Part shown: positions 11,080-21,457 of the stretch, one piece after another
Position numbering within the stretch: position 1 is the first letter of the stretch
How the letters are laid out: every line of letters begins with the position of its first letter
Source of the DNA: Amphiduros pacificus
Taxonomy: Eukaryota; Annelida; Polychaeta; Phyllodocida; Hesionidae
DNA: 64,000 bases
Direction of reading: 5' to 3'
Assembly (NCBI GenBank): GCA_949316495.1
Contig: OX439010.1
Coordinates: forward strand, 21,519,766-21,583,765
Notes under the pieces: model-generated
What the model was told of the DNA's origin: nothing
The model's database searches: none
The model's input: the letters and a program-made list of their open reading frames with translations, nothing else
Made by a program: the position numbers and the translations under genes

Positions 11080-12600
11080 AGTCACAATCATTCATCTTCA
11101 GGCCAAAGACAGGTGCCAGTGCTGTGGAAATCAGCCAATGTGTGCTCTATACCCAAAGTTACCCCACCAAAGTCAATACAAACTGACCTTCGTCCCATAA
11201 GTCTCACACCAAACCTTTCAAAGTTGGCCGAAGGTTGTTGTCTCCAAATGGGTCCTTGATATTGTTAGGCCTAAATTACACTGGAATCAGTTTGGTGCAC
11301 TTCCAGGATCATCTACTGTGGACGCACTGATATACCTTATGCACAAAGCCTATACAGCCACCGATGACCTGGGAACCTATGTAAGAATCGTACTGGTTGA
11401 TTTTCGCAAGGCGTTTGATCTAATCAACCAAAATATTGTAATTAAAAAGCTCAAAGACCTGGATGTACCTGAGGTCCTGTGTGAGTGGATCTCATCCTTC
11501 TTGCATTGTCGCCAGCAGAGGGTCAAGCTGGGCGACGTCATGTCCGAATGGGTTACCGTAAATGGTGGAGTTCCCCAAGGAACAAAACTAGGACCTTTAT
11601 TATTTCTAGTGATGATAAACGACTTACAGTTTAGCCAGCCCTGTGAGGGCATCAAGTTTGTGGACGACACAACTGCTGTGGAAGTAGGCCACAGAATGGC
11701 AGTAGAAGGGAGCCAAATGCAAGTGGCAATGAATGACCTGGATAGCTGGACTGTCACAAATGATTGTCAAATAAACACTACTAAGACCAAAGAGTGCACC
11801 ATTTTCTTCTCTACCATACCCCCAGCATTGGAGCCATTAAAGTTTGGGAACGATATAATAGAGAGTGTGGACAAAGCCAAGCTTCTAGGTATCACTGTAT
11901 CAAAAGACCTTAAGTGGGACAACCACATAAACTCAATCACAAGAAAAGCAAGCCAGAGATTGCATTTTCTTGCTGTTCTCAGGAGGTGTAAGGCCCCACC
12001 AGATCACCTAATGACAGTTTATAAGTCCCACAGAAGATCATTATTGGAGTATGCCTGCCAGGTATGGCACCCAGGACTTAACCAAGGCTTGACAGACAGC
12101 CTGGAGCTCATACAAAAACGAGCCTTCAAAATAATATACCCAACATTAGAGTATGAAGATGTACTATTTATAGGGAACATAGAAAGTTTGGCTACCAGGA
12201 GAGAAAAGCTATGTAAAAAACATTTTGAGAAAATGAAAAACCCTGACCACAAACTTCACCACTTGCTACCAGTGACAGTTCCATCATGTTATGAACTCAG
12301 GTCACAGTACCTATATGAGCTACCAAAGACAAGGGTAGACCGCACACATGGAAGCTTTGTGACATATGCCCTAAACAAACTACAGGACAATTTAGACTAA
12401 TATTTATTTGATCACTGTCTACACATTCATGTTTCATTTTTTATACTTACTTTTTATTAATTGTAAATACTTTAATTTCAATATTGTTTAATCTACATAT
12501 AAGTGTTTGATTTTGTGTTTGTAATAATAGTTGTAGTACATTTTCACATTGTAATTCTTCAATCATTAGATTGCAATAAATACACTTCTTATCTTGTCTA
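11080..12600 (+). mobile_element. 5'-truncated CR1/jockey-type LINE
   Basis: This is a non-LTR retrotransposon fragment keeping most of the reverse transcriptase and the C-terminal segment, and lacking the endonuclease. It starts inside the RT region (VPVLWKSANVCSIPKV, then DLRPISLTPNLSKLAEG at about 11190-11235). A single +1 frameshift near 11236 is followed by one long frame to the stop at 12400. About 200 bp of AT-rich 3' UTR follows. It sits inside a SINE (halves at 10990-11079 and 12602-12724). Clade assignment (CR1/jockey group rather than RTE or L1) rests on the RT and post-RT motifs. Confidence 0.88.
11237..12400 (+). pseudogene. LINE reverse transcriptase, C-terminal ~388 codons
   Basis: The open frame runs from GTT at 11237 through the first Met at 11318 to the stop at 12400. 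Visible motifs in order are RT motif A (VDFRKAFDLINQ), motif B (GGVPQGTKLGPLLF), a catalytic box written FVDD where FADD/YADD is usual, the thumb motif LLGITVSKDLKWDNHI, and the post-RT signature RSLLEYACQVWHP...IQKRAFKIIYP. The upstream RT part is in another frame (one frameshift) and the N-terminal endonuclease is missing. The copy is therefore dead, though the long intact frame suggests it is not very old. Confidence 0.88.
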
Positions 12601-12601
12601 C

Positions 12602-12724
12602 ACCTCAGCTCATATGAAAAATTGTATCATGAATTCAGTTTCGGCACGGCATGGAATCCGACCTTTTCATAATCAGAGGTGCTAATGAGCTTGCCCTCCT
12701 ACCACCTGTGCCACGGCCCTCGGC
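12602..12724 (-). mobile_element. SINE, 5' (tRNA-like) half
   Basis: It reads CACCTCAGCTCATATGAAA then GAATTCAGTTTCGGCACGGC and ends CTGTGCCACGGCCCT. These match the middle and tRNA-like head of the SINE at 16225-16360. It is more diverged than the copies at 16-17 kb. It is the other half of the element broken by the LINE. Confidence 0.72.
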
Positions 12725-12977
12725 AAAGTACGTGATAATAAAACGCGGTGGTCATAGTTATAACCCTATTACATAGATTTTCAGCCTTCTCAATTGATCA
12801 AATTATGCAAATTAGAAATTATGCTCTATCAGGAAAATTAAAGCTAATTCTTTCACAAAAAAAACAATTCAAAGAAACCAATCATTGTTAATAATCACCA
12901 TTTATATCTAAATTACCATTATCTGACATTATATATATATATTTATATATATATTTTTTTCATTACTGAGCAATATT

Positions 12978-13861
12978 TGAGATAGCACAGAGATAGCATT
13001 AAGACAGCACAGAGATCGCATGGAGCTAGCATAGAGATAGCATGGGTATAGCATAGAGATAACATGGAGATAGCATAGAGATAGCATAGAGATAGCATGG
13101 GTATAGCATAGAGATATCATGGAGATAGCATAGAGATAGCATAGAGATAGCATAGAGATAGTATGGAGATAGCATAGAGATAGCATGGGTATAGCATGGA
13201 TATAGCATAGAGATAGCATGGGTATAGCATGGATATAGCATAGAGATAGCATGGGTATAGCATGGATATAGCATAGAGATAGCATAGAGATAGTATGGAG
13301 ATAGCATAGAGATAGCATGGGTATAGCATGGAGATAGCATAGAGATAGCATGGGTATAGCATGGATATAGCATAGAGATAGCATGGGTATAGCATGGATA
13401 TAGCATAGAGATAGCATGGGTATAGCATAGAGATAGCATAGAGATAGCATGGATATAGCATAGAGATAACATGGGTATAGCATGGATATAGCATAGAGAT
13501 AGCATGGGTATAGCATGGATATAGCATAGAGATAGCATGGGTATAGCATAGAGATAGCATAGAGATAGCATGGATATAGCATAGAGATAGCATGGATATA
13601 GCATAGAGATGGCATGGGTATAGCATAGAGATAGCATAGAGATAGCATGGGTATAGCATAGAGATAGCATGGAGATAGCATAGAGATAGCATAGAGATAG
13701 CATAGAGATAGTATGGAGATAGCATAGAGATAGCATAGAGATAGCATGGGTATAGCATAGAGATAGCATAGAGATAGCATGGGTATAGCATGGAGATAGT
13801 ATCGATAAAGCATAGAGATAGTCAAGAGATAGCATGGATATAGCATGGTGATAGCGTGGAG
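12978..13861. repeat. 11-bp minisatellite (CATAGAGATAG)n
   Basis: About 80 copies of an 11-bp unit with three main variants: CATAGAGATAG, CATGGGTATAG and CATGGATATAG. The variants recur in larger blocks. The minus strand gives long spurious open frames with an 11-residue period (MLYPCYLYAIS) in all three frames. Confidence 0.97.
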
Positions 13862-14594
13862 ATGTTGAAATCGCCTATGAATACGATAAACAAAATTATA
13901 ATGAGGTTTTAGCTTTTGTGTGTTAGATTTTGTGTATGCGCTATCTATTGGCCTTTCATACACTATCCTAACTGGTATTGAGTACATCAGATCGGAACAT
14001 TATTATTCCAGAACAATGATATTCAGGATCTTAATAATGTGGAATTATCCAAATCTGACCATGTCAGCCATGATTGAAATGTACAAGTCACATGTTACCT
14101 GTTTATGTAATATGTTGATATGTCCTCGATGAGTTCACTGGAATAGAGGTCAATTAGAGGTTGAAACTTGATTTCTTTCAATTGCTTGATTTCTTTCAAT
14201 TGTTTTGTGAATTAATCTAGTTGCATATCTCTCCAACAACCAGTATTCGTTTCTTCACTTTTTTTAATTATAAAATATGAGTTTTACATATATTTTGTGT
14301 AAAATATAAGATTGTATTTAGTTTTTTAAACTATTTGTTTAAACTGTAAACATTTACAAATCTGATTTTTTTTTCCCCTAAACTTGTGTATAGTAGGTCA
14401 AAATAATATGCATCAGCTTTCTGCTGCATAACAAAGCTCACAACCAAAAGATATATATTTAAAGATATCAACTTGTAACGTTGTAATGTGCCAGTTCTAT
14501 TTGGTGAGAAGAACCTTTTGGTGACGACTTCAAGCTAATGCTTACCACTGATAAAACACACACTCCGCCCCACTGATTACTCACCAATCCACTA
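13862..14594. other. AT-rich non-coding DNA
   Basis: No gene or named repeat was recognised. Confidence 0.4.
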
Positions 14595-14847
14595 CCCTCC
14601 AAAGCAGGTTGTGGGTTTGATCCCTGGCTGTGCCGAGATATATTTTATCATATGAGGTGAGACCTGTGCATAACGGTTAAACCACTGTTCTTGTAAATCC
14701 ATGACCGAGTCGGTTGTCATATCAAGGACCTGCGACATGACAATTCAGTGAGGCAGCACTTTATTTGCTACAAGTAGGTCTCATCACGAAATGACTGAAA
14801 TAATGTTGAAAGTGATGTAAAACCCCAAACAAACAAACAAACAACCC
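14595..14847 (+). mobile_element. SINE, damaged head
   Basis: A B-box-like GTGGGTTTGATCCCTGG (about 14609) is followed by the family body (GCGACATGACAATTCAGTG, GCAGCAC, CTACAAGTAGGTCTCATCAC) and ends in GTAAAACCCCAAACAAACAA. The A-box side is decayed. The (CAAA)n tail runs straight into an oppositely oriented SINE. Confidence 0.82.
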
Positions 14848-15006
14848 ACCGAGTCACAGATATACAAGGACAACAGATTTAGGAACGGGCCTAAGCTCAT
14901 ATGGGAAATTGAGCATGATCGGAGATTGAACCCATGACCTTTGGATCACCACAGACGAACTGATGGTGATAAGCTGGCGCTCTAACAAACTGCGCCAAGG
15001 CCCGTA
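14848..15006 (-). mobile_element. SINE, head-containing fragment
   Basis: This is a minus-strand copy: CCCACCGAGTCACAGATATA, then the B-box complement GATTGAACCCATGACC and the A-box side CTAACAAACTGCGCCAAGGC. Its 3' tail is missing where it abuts the plus-strand SINE tail, which suggests that SINE inserted here or the two recombined. Confidence 0.82.
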
Positions 15007-15099
15007 GCCTTCAATTGATTATAGGCCATGACCTGAGATAGGTCAATTCTGATTGTGAGATATTTTTATGGGTGAGACTCACATGCATGACTGGACACT

Positions 15100-15325
15100 C
15101 ACCATAGCGGATTAAGGATTTATACCCAGTACAAGCAGCCAGTGGACAATGAGTCAAATATTTCGTCACATGGGGTTACATGGTCAATTGGTGTCATTGT
15201 TATTATAAGAAGTACAACGATTGAGAGTTTACTGACTTTTTCTTCTTGTGCAAAGCTAATATGTCAGGCCTCATCATGAAATAACCGAATTAACGATGTA
15301 AGTGATGTCAAAATCCTGAACAAAT
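15100..15325 (+). mobile_element. decayed SINE copy (3' end)
   Basis: Only the tail is clear: GGCCTCATCATGAAATAACC then GATGTAAGTGATGTCAAAAT at about 15265-15315, matching the family 3' end with many changes. The head is not recognisable, so the left boundary is a guess. Confidence 0.4.
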
Positions 15326-15761
15326 TGAAATCAATGGTATACTTTTCCATCCAGATATTTCAAATATACCCTTCCCAAATTATGAATGATCCATTCTAAA
15401 TTACTTTTGAACATATGAAATGGGCATGTATACAGTTGTGTTGTGCATGAGCATGAGCCAACCAATTGGCCAATTAAACGGTAATTGCATGCTAATGTGC
15501 TAAACAATTCTGTGCAAAGAACAACGTATTGTGGCAGAGGTAGTATGACTCTACCTCGCCATGCAGAGTAACAGAGGCTCAAAGAACTCAATTCTTGATA
15601 ACCCCAGTCCCCGTGACAGACATGCATTGACATTACTTAATATTAATGGAAGGCAACCTGATACAAGCAAATGGTGGTCATTGCAGTATTTTAATAAATG
15701 TAAACTGGTCACAAAGACATCTTACCACTTGATACAATCCCCAAATATCAATCCCATATAA

Positions 15762-15804
15762 CAGCCATGTGTGAGTTGTGAAGATAGTGAGCGGCAATGC
15801 CACC
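15762..15804 (-). other. 43-bp partial match to hbn exon 3
   Basis: The plus strand matches hbn exon 3 (21190-21232) at 40 of 43 positions in the same orientation. In hbn this encodes [14 protein letters not shown]; here it would read GGIAAHYLHNSHMA. Each of the three differences changes an amino acid, so there is no sign of selection to keep the peptide. A small open frame (Met at about 15870) runs through it to a stop at about 15743, and a donor-like GTAAGA lies near 15726. It could be a fragment of a duplicated hbn exon or a fossil alternative exon. Confidence 0.6.
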
Positions 15805-16039
15805 AAGAGTTCTTCTACGAAGGAAGCAGGGCTTTGAGTTCCGGTGGCGGGATCCTATCTGATCAGACATTGTGCTGAAAAGTTAGGTAAAACAAATAAT
15901 TCAAATCATCATTAGCTTGACAGGAAACGTTTCCAGAATACAATCTTGGTATTTGGAATAGGTCAGTTTAGGAGTCATTTTTTTGTGTACAGGTCTTAAA
16001 CCTGTAAGAAATATATGTTACAATAAAGTCTGTGTTATA

Positions 16040-16364
16040 TTGTTTGTTTGTTTGTTTGTTTGGGGTTTTACATCACTTTCAACAATATTTCAGTCATTTC
16101 GTGATGAGACCTACTTGTAGCAGATATAGTGCTGCCTCACTGAATTGTCATGTCGCAGGTCCTTGACATGACAACCCACCCGGTCACAGATTTACAAGGA
16201 CAACAGGCTAACCCTTTAGGCACGGGCCTCAGCTCATGTGTGAAATTGAATCATGAATTCAATCTCGGCATGGCCGGGGATCGAACCCACTACCTTTGGA
16301 TCACCACAGAGGAACTGGCGTTAATAAGCTGGTGCTCTAACCAACTGCGCCACGGCCCGTGGCC
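16040..16364 (-). mobile_element. full-length tRNA-derived SINE with 13-bp target-site duplication
   Basis: Read on the minus strand it has a tRNA-like head with A-box TGGCGCAGTTGG and B-box GGGTTCGATCCCC, a central body, and a (CAAA)n tail. It is flanked by AGTCTGTGTTATA at 16027-16039 and 16365-16377, a perfect target-site duplication proving retroposition. The tail region (TGAAATATTGTTGAAAGTGA) resembles molluscan V-SINE/RUDI-type ends; that family name is inference. Confidence 0.92.
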
Positions 16365-16415
16365 AGTCTGTGTTATAACACACTGTATATAAGCGAACGG
16401 AGGCAACAAGGCAGT

Positions 16416-16603
16416 CAGTGGCGGATCCAGGAGGGGACTGTGGCTAGGGAGCTTTTGGGAACTGGAGCCCCTTACTTTATGGTACTGGAGCCCCTTACTT
16501 TATGGGACTGGAGTGCCTTACTTTATGGGACTGGAGCCATTTACTTTAGCACATTTGAGCCCCCCTCCCTCCCCCGGCTTAAAGAATCCTGGATCCGCCC
16601 CTG
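16416..16603. mobile_element. hAT-like MITE with internal 23-bp repeats
   Basis: The ends are CAGTGGCGGATCCAGGA and, on the other strand, CAGGGGCGGATCCAGGA, the terminal-repeat style of hAT elements. The flanking octamers AAGGCAGT and GTTGCAGT agree at 5 of 8 positions, fitting an old 8-bp target duplication. The interior has three to four copies of a 23-bp unit around GGAGCCCCTTACTTTATGGG. There is no coding capacity. Confidence 0.75.
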
Positions 16604-17017
16604 GTTGCAGTGTTGTGACAGTGTACATGTGACAATTTTATAGCAGTTTTGAATTTCAACGCTTCAGGCGGCAGATACTGGGTTAAGGTTTGGGAATATG
16701 GTCACACATGTCTCTCGACTTCCACCACAGGCAGCCAGGGCGATATCACTTACTTTTGTAAAGGTTAATACTAAAAGAGTGGTTGGGACTTTCTCTTGTG
16801 CATGAAAACAAATAAACACATTTAACATTTTGAAAGACAGTGGAATTACAAGATGACATGTGAGACACAACATTCAGCTCAAGTGCAATTAGTGGTGGGT
16901 ATTATAACACATAATTATGGAGCGATATGTTCTTCTAAGGGGCCTGCAGATCTCATTTTTTTGTGTACAGGTCTTAAACCTGTAAGAAATATATGTTACA
17001 ATAAAGTCTGTTTTATA

Positions 17018-17338
17018 TTGTTTGTTTGTTTGTTTGGGGTTTTACATCACTTTCAACATTATTTCAGTCATTTTGTGATGAGACCTACTTGTAGCAGATA
17101 TAGTGCTGCCTCACTGAATTGTCATGTCGCAGGTCCTTGACATGACAACCCACCCGGTCACAGATTTACAAGGACAACAGGCTAACCCTTTAGGCACGGG
17201 CCTCAGCTCATGTGTGAAATTGAATCATGAATTCAATCTCGGCATGGCCGGGGATCGAACCCACGACCTTTGGATCACCACAGAGGAACTGGCGTTAATA
17301 AGCTGGTGCTCTAACCAACTGCGCCACAGCCCGTGGCC
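17018..17338 (-). mobile_element. SINE (duplicate of the copy at 16040)
   Basis: The sequence is nearly identical to the SINE in copy 1. Its flanks are AGTCTGTTTTATA and AGTCTGTGTTATA, the same target duplication with one later change. It arose by the tandem duplication, not by a second retroposition. Confidence 0.92.
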
Positions 17339-17389
17339 AGTCTGTGTTATAACACACTGTATATAAGCGAACAGAGGCAACAAGGCAGT

Positions 17390-17600
17390 CAGTGGCGGAT
17401 CCAGGAGGGGTCTGTGGCTAGGGAGCTTTTGGGAACTGGAGCCCCTTACTTTATGGGACTGGAGCCCCTTACTTTATGGGACTGGAGCCCCTTACTTTAT
17501 GGGACTGGAGTGCCTTACTTTATGGAACTGGAGCCATTTACTTTAGCACATTTGAGCCCCCCTCCCTCCCCCGGCTTAAAGAATCCTGGATCTGCCCCTG
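17390..17600. mobile_element. hAT-like MITE (duplicate, one extra internal repeat)
   Basis: It has the same termini as the element at 16416. It is 211 bp instead of 188 bp because it has one more 23-bp internal unit, showing that repeat number changed after the duplication. Confidence 0.75.
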
Positions 17601-17952
17601 GTTGCAGTGTTGTGACAGTGTACATGTGACAATTTTATAGCAGTTTTGAATTTCAACACTTCAGGCGGCAGATACTGGGTTAAGGTTTGGGAATATGGTC
17701 ACACATGTCTCTCGACCTCCACCACAGGCAGCCAGGGCAATATCACTTACTTTTAGATAAGTTAATACTAAGAGAGTGGTTGGGACTTTCTCTTGTGCAT
17801 GAAAACAAATAAACACATTTAACATTTTGAAAGACAGTGGAATTACAAGATGACATGTGAGACACAATATTCAGCTCAAGTGCAATTAGTGGTGGGTATT
17901 ATAACACATAATTTTGGAGCTATATGTTCTTCTGAGGGGCCTGCAGATCTCA

Positions 17953-20884
17953 GACCTGCCTGTCTGTGTCACAGACTGGCAGACACCTCAACTGCATAAA
18001 TAAACATAGAATTTGAATATTTTTTTGCAAATGTAGAATATATGAAAATTAATACCTTTATGCACAAAAGAAAGGTATGTTATATGTTTAACTGTGTTAA
18101 AAATGTTTCAACTGCCAGTTTCAGATAGTTGCCAGTCACTGTACTCTACATTTATGGCAATTTCAAAATGATGAGAAAAAATAAATATCATTTTCAAAAA
18201 GGAAACTGTATACAAATTCTTTTTTTAAAAGAAGACTTTCTTGTTACCATATATAGACACCACCATACTCTGCATTACACAGGTAGTATTCAGTTACTAA
18301 CTCTGCAGTCATTGTCCTGTAAATACTTGCCTTGCTCACAAAAATATCATAGAATCTGAATTGACCAACATTAGGTCATAAACTGTAACCAGGTGTTCCG
18401 CACATATACTGACCAATCAGTACAACTGCCAATACGAAACAAATCTATTTATATTCTTTCACCACTGAGTTGATAGCCAGATTTTTCTGAATAATAATGA
18501 CTTGCGCTGGATTCTGTGCGCACATTTATAGCTTTGGTGGCAGGGACTGATATGATAGAGAAGTTCTGTTATGGGGGATACACCACCAAGGCGTCGTCGA
18601 CCTGAATATACCGCCTCATTGCCAGTGTTTCCAATATAATACAGATATTAGAAGTACAAACCTGTCATGGCGTTTATATCAATAGATCTTTGTCAAAATA
18701 ACAAATTATATTCATTACAGGAATTATTTAATGTATTCAAATATGTTGTGTTTTGCTGAAGAAAAGCATTGCTTCTTTTTTAACAATTTAGATTGAATTA
18801 GTTTTGTGATTTCATAAAATAATCCAATCGTGTATTAAACTTTTTCAGAAAATGCAAATGGCTCCAAAAACCTTTTGTGGGGGTTGTCTTTGATAGGATT
18901 AGGTTATTTTCTATCAATCTGTTTCTGCATTCAAATCACTGGCAAAATCCGCAATAGCAAACTCGTAATAATGTCCATATAAGGAACAAAAAGAGTTTGA
19001 ACATACTGGTAAATCCTTGGCAGCGGGGAGCGTATAAGAAGTGCTGATCACACTCCCTTGGTTGTCAGAAGATCATCACTGTAATCAGCCTGGCTTAATT
19101 AACTGCAGCTAAAGCCTATTATTTATTCTTCCATGTGTTATTTAAGATAATTAGATTCTTGGGTCCCCGTTGTTTTTGGACCTATGAAATTGTAGGGTGT
19201 CATCTGGTTTGGACAAGGCAACAATATGAATTAATCAAGACCAATATTGGATTGATTAACGATAACTCTTAACGTAATTTGTGTAATTATGCTTTATTCA
19301 ATATCACAAGAAAATGACTAAACACGATGACATGTATAATGCAATTATTATTGACAGAGCAACAAATATCTCTGGGTCTGTATTTCTGTATATTTGCCTA
19401 AATCTATCAAAACATTTCGGATAGCAAAGTGGGTTAAATTATATCATACGTATTTCCTCCGAGGCCCTTATTAAGTAGATATCTATAATACATGAATCGG
19501 ATTTTACCCAATCAAAGAGATGAAGAGAGGTCTGTGCTTCCAAATGTCATATCTTTAATCTTGTAACATCCATTTGATTCATTTGGAAGCAGCCGTGTTA
19601 ATTAAACTCATGTTCTGTCATGATCAACAAACATCGATATTTAGGTATTTCTATTTAAAGCAGTTTTCATCCTAGTGCTTGATTTTTCATTTATTATCCC
19701 GTTGTGATAGCTCAACTTTGATATTGATATATAGATAAAGAATGTGTATATCTGGAGATAAACGAAACATAATGGGGAAACCATATATACAGCATATAAT
19801 GCCAGATACTCATTCTCGTTTTGATGACTTCTTACCATCAGTAAATTAATGCTAAAGGTTGGCCGATTGCATAATTAATAAATCGGCCTTATTGATAATT
19901 ATACATTCAGAGATAAATATATATATAATTGTAATTGTTCAACTCTGACAATTACAAAGACACATAATAGTATTCATTAGGGCAATAACAATAATGACAT
20001 TCACATATTGAGACATTATAATGGGGTAATGGTCACATTATGCTTAATACTGTAAACTGGACAATCATTTCATCGTGTCAGATGCTGAATAATGATAAAC
20101 CCATTTTCTTAATTGCTTTAAAATTTATCATTATTTCAGTGCAAATTAACTGTTGTTTGTTTATAATTGTATACATCTAATCTAACCATTTTCTTATTCA
20201 GCATTTTCATTTGTCAAATGCCATTTCCATTATAAAACTGTCTTTTAATAGCTATCTTTGACGGATAGCTTGTATAAAAAGGACAATAAATATGATTGAA
20301 CTGATAATCATTTGACATACTCGTTTTAAGCCTTTTTGGTGTTATTCACCATTTGCTCAAGATATCTTAATACCTTAAATGCTCACTTCCGGTGAACTTT
20401 GTGTCTTGATCCCGGACGTGGATCCCCAATGTGATTGTCTCTGAGCTAAGAGAGCAATGAGCACCGTAGAGATATATATATACAAAATGAATACAAGCCG
20501 CTCTTAATGGCCAACTACGCCGGCAAGCTGCATTCTGCAATAGACAAGCTTGCTAATGTGGTATTTATCCAATCAGCATATGTACCGAATATTTCCTAAA
20601 CTCCATGTACATCTATGTCACCTTTAGGATTTCTGTTAATTTAATTGGCAAAGAGAAACCCAACTCTCAACAGCTTCGTACACTTTTCCAAAGTAAAGTC
20701 TTCTATTGTTATTTTTTTTATAAAGAACAATGCATCAATCACATTGAAGTGTTTTATAATACAATATTCTTTGAAGCAGCAAGGCGTCTAAATGTACAAC
20801 ATTTGCATACACATTCGTTGCAATATAATTTACATTCACTCAAACAATAAATAATTTAACACATTATCACATCACAAAGTTTTG
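17953..20884. other. non-coding DNA 3' of hbn
   Basis: No exon was recognised. It is AT-rich, with many ATTA-type words at 19.0-20.3 kb. The last ~900 bp presumably holds the hbn 3' UTR; a possible minus-strand ATTAAA signal is at 20640-20645. Confidence 0.35.
20640..20645 (-). terminator. possible hbn poly(A) signal (ATTAAA)
   Basis: The minus strand reads ATTAAA about 240 bp after the hbn stop. No canonical AATAAA was spotted closer. Such hexamers are common by chance in AT-rich DNA. Confidence 0.25.
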
Positions 20885-21457
20885 TCACGATTTGATTTCT
20901 GGAGTTGTGGAGGTCAGACTGTGTTCCACGGATGCAGAATGTTCGCGTGCCTTCATTCGTAAGGCGTCAATGCTGGATTTTCTCAGATCCAGAGAGTCCG
21001 GGCGAGATTCCATATAAAGTCTGGAGGTGGGAGGATTTTCGCGGTCTGGGGACACCGACTGTGCCATTGACGTCGGGGGCACCATGTTTGCCATGTGCGG
21101 CATAAGTCCCGGATGTGCAGTCATTGGCGCCCCTGGCGGTGGGTGCAGCATGTATCCAGTGAAGAGACCTCCAAGAGATGCGGCCGCGGCAGCCTTGTGT
21201 GAGTTGTGAAAATAGTGAGCGGCAAAGCCACCTATCCCCCCGGCCTGTTGGAGAGCAAACATGGGGTTAAAAGTGGGGAAGCCTGGCATCCTGGCCGCCA
21301 GCAGAGGATCGGGTCCCGTGGCCATGGGCAGAGGGTTAATCATCGGGGTGAGATCCGGCATCGGGGGCAGCTGCTCAGAGGCCAGGAAGTTGGGGCTTTC
21401 TCTACCAAGCGCTTTCTCCCTTTTTCTCCACTTTGCTCTGCGATTTTGGAACCAGAC
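20885..21457 (-). CDS. hbn: hbn coding exon 3 (recognition helix to OAR and stop)
   Basis: It starts at homeodomain position 47 ([10 protein letters not shown]) after the acceptor GCTGTCATTGCAG. A Pro/Met/Ala-rich region follows, including [20 protein letters not shown], and the OAR motif near the C-terminus. The stop TGA is at 20885-20887. The exon is notably GC-rich compared with its flanks. Confidence 0.95.
   Translation of the reverse strand, partial: VWFQNRRAKWRKREKALGRESPNFLASEQLPPMPDLTPMINPLPMATGPDPLLAARMPGFPTFNPMFALQQAGGIGGFAAHYFHNSHKAAAAASLGGLFTGYMLHPPPGAPMTAHPGLMPHMANMVPPTSMAQSVSPDRENPPTSRLYMESRPDSLDLRKSSIDALRMKAREHSASVEHSLTSTTPEIKS

Larger units (their letters stand above)
15975..16952. 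repeat. tandem duplication, copy 1 (~978 bp)
   Basis: It begins TCATTTTTTTGTGTACAGG and ends GGCCTGCAGATCTCA. It is followed at once by a second copy with nearly the same sequence. The unit holds a SINE with target-site duplications, a hAT-like MITE and about 300 bp of unique DNA. Confidence 0.93.
16953..17952. repeat. tandem duplication, copy 2 (~1000 bp)
   Basis: This second copy of the unit at 15975 differs by scattered substitutions, a shorter GTTT run and one extra 23-bp repeat inside the MITE. It ends at GGCCTGCAGATCTCA (17952), after which similarity to copy 1 is lost. Confidence 0.93.

Noticed and set aside
12929-13987. Open frames of 352, 269 and 224 codons on the minus strand
   Set aside because: All three frames of the 11-bp minisatellite are open at once, which shows a repeat artefact and not a gene.
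16150-17366. Two near-identical 80-codon plus-strand frames
   Set aside because: They lie antisense within the two SINE copies of the tandem duplication; their similarity is due to the duplication.
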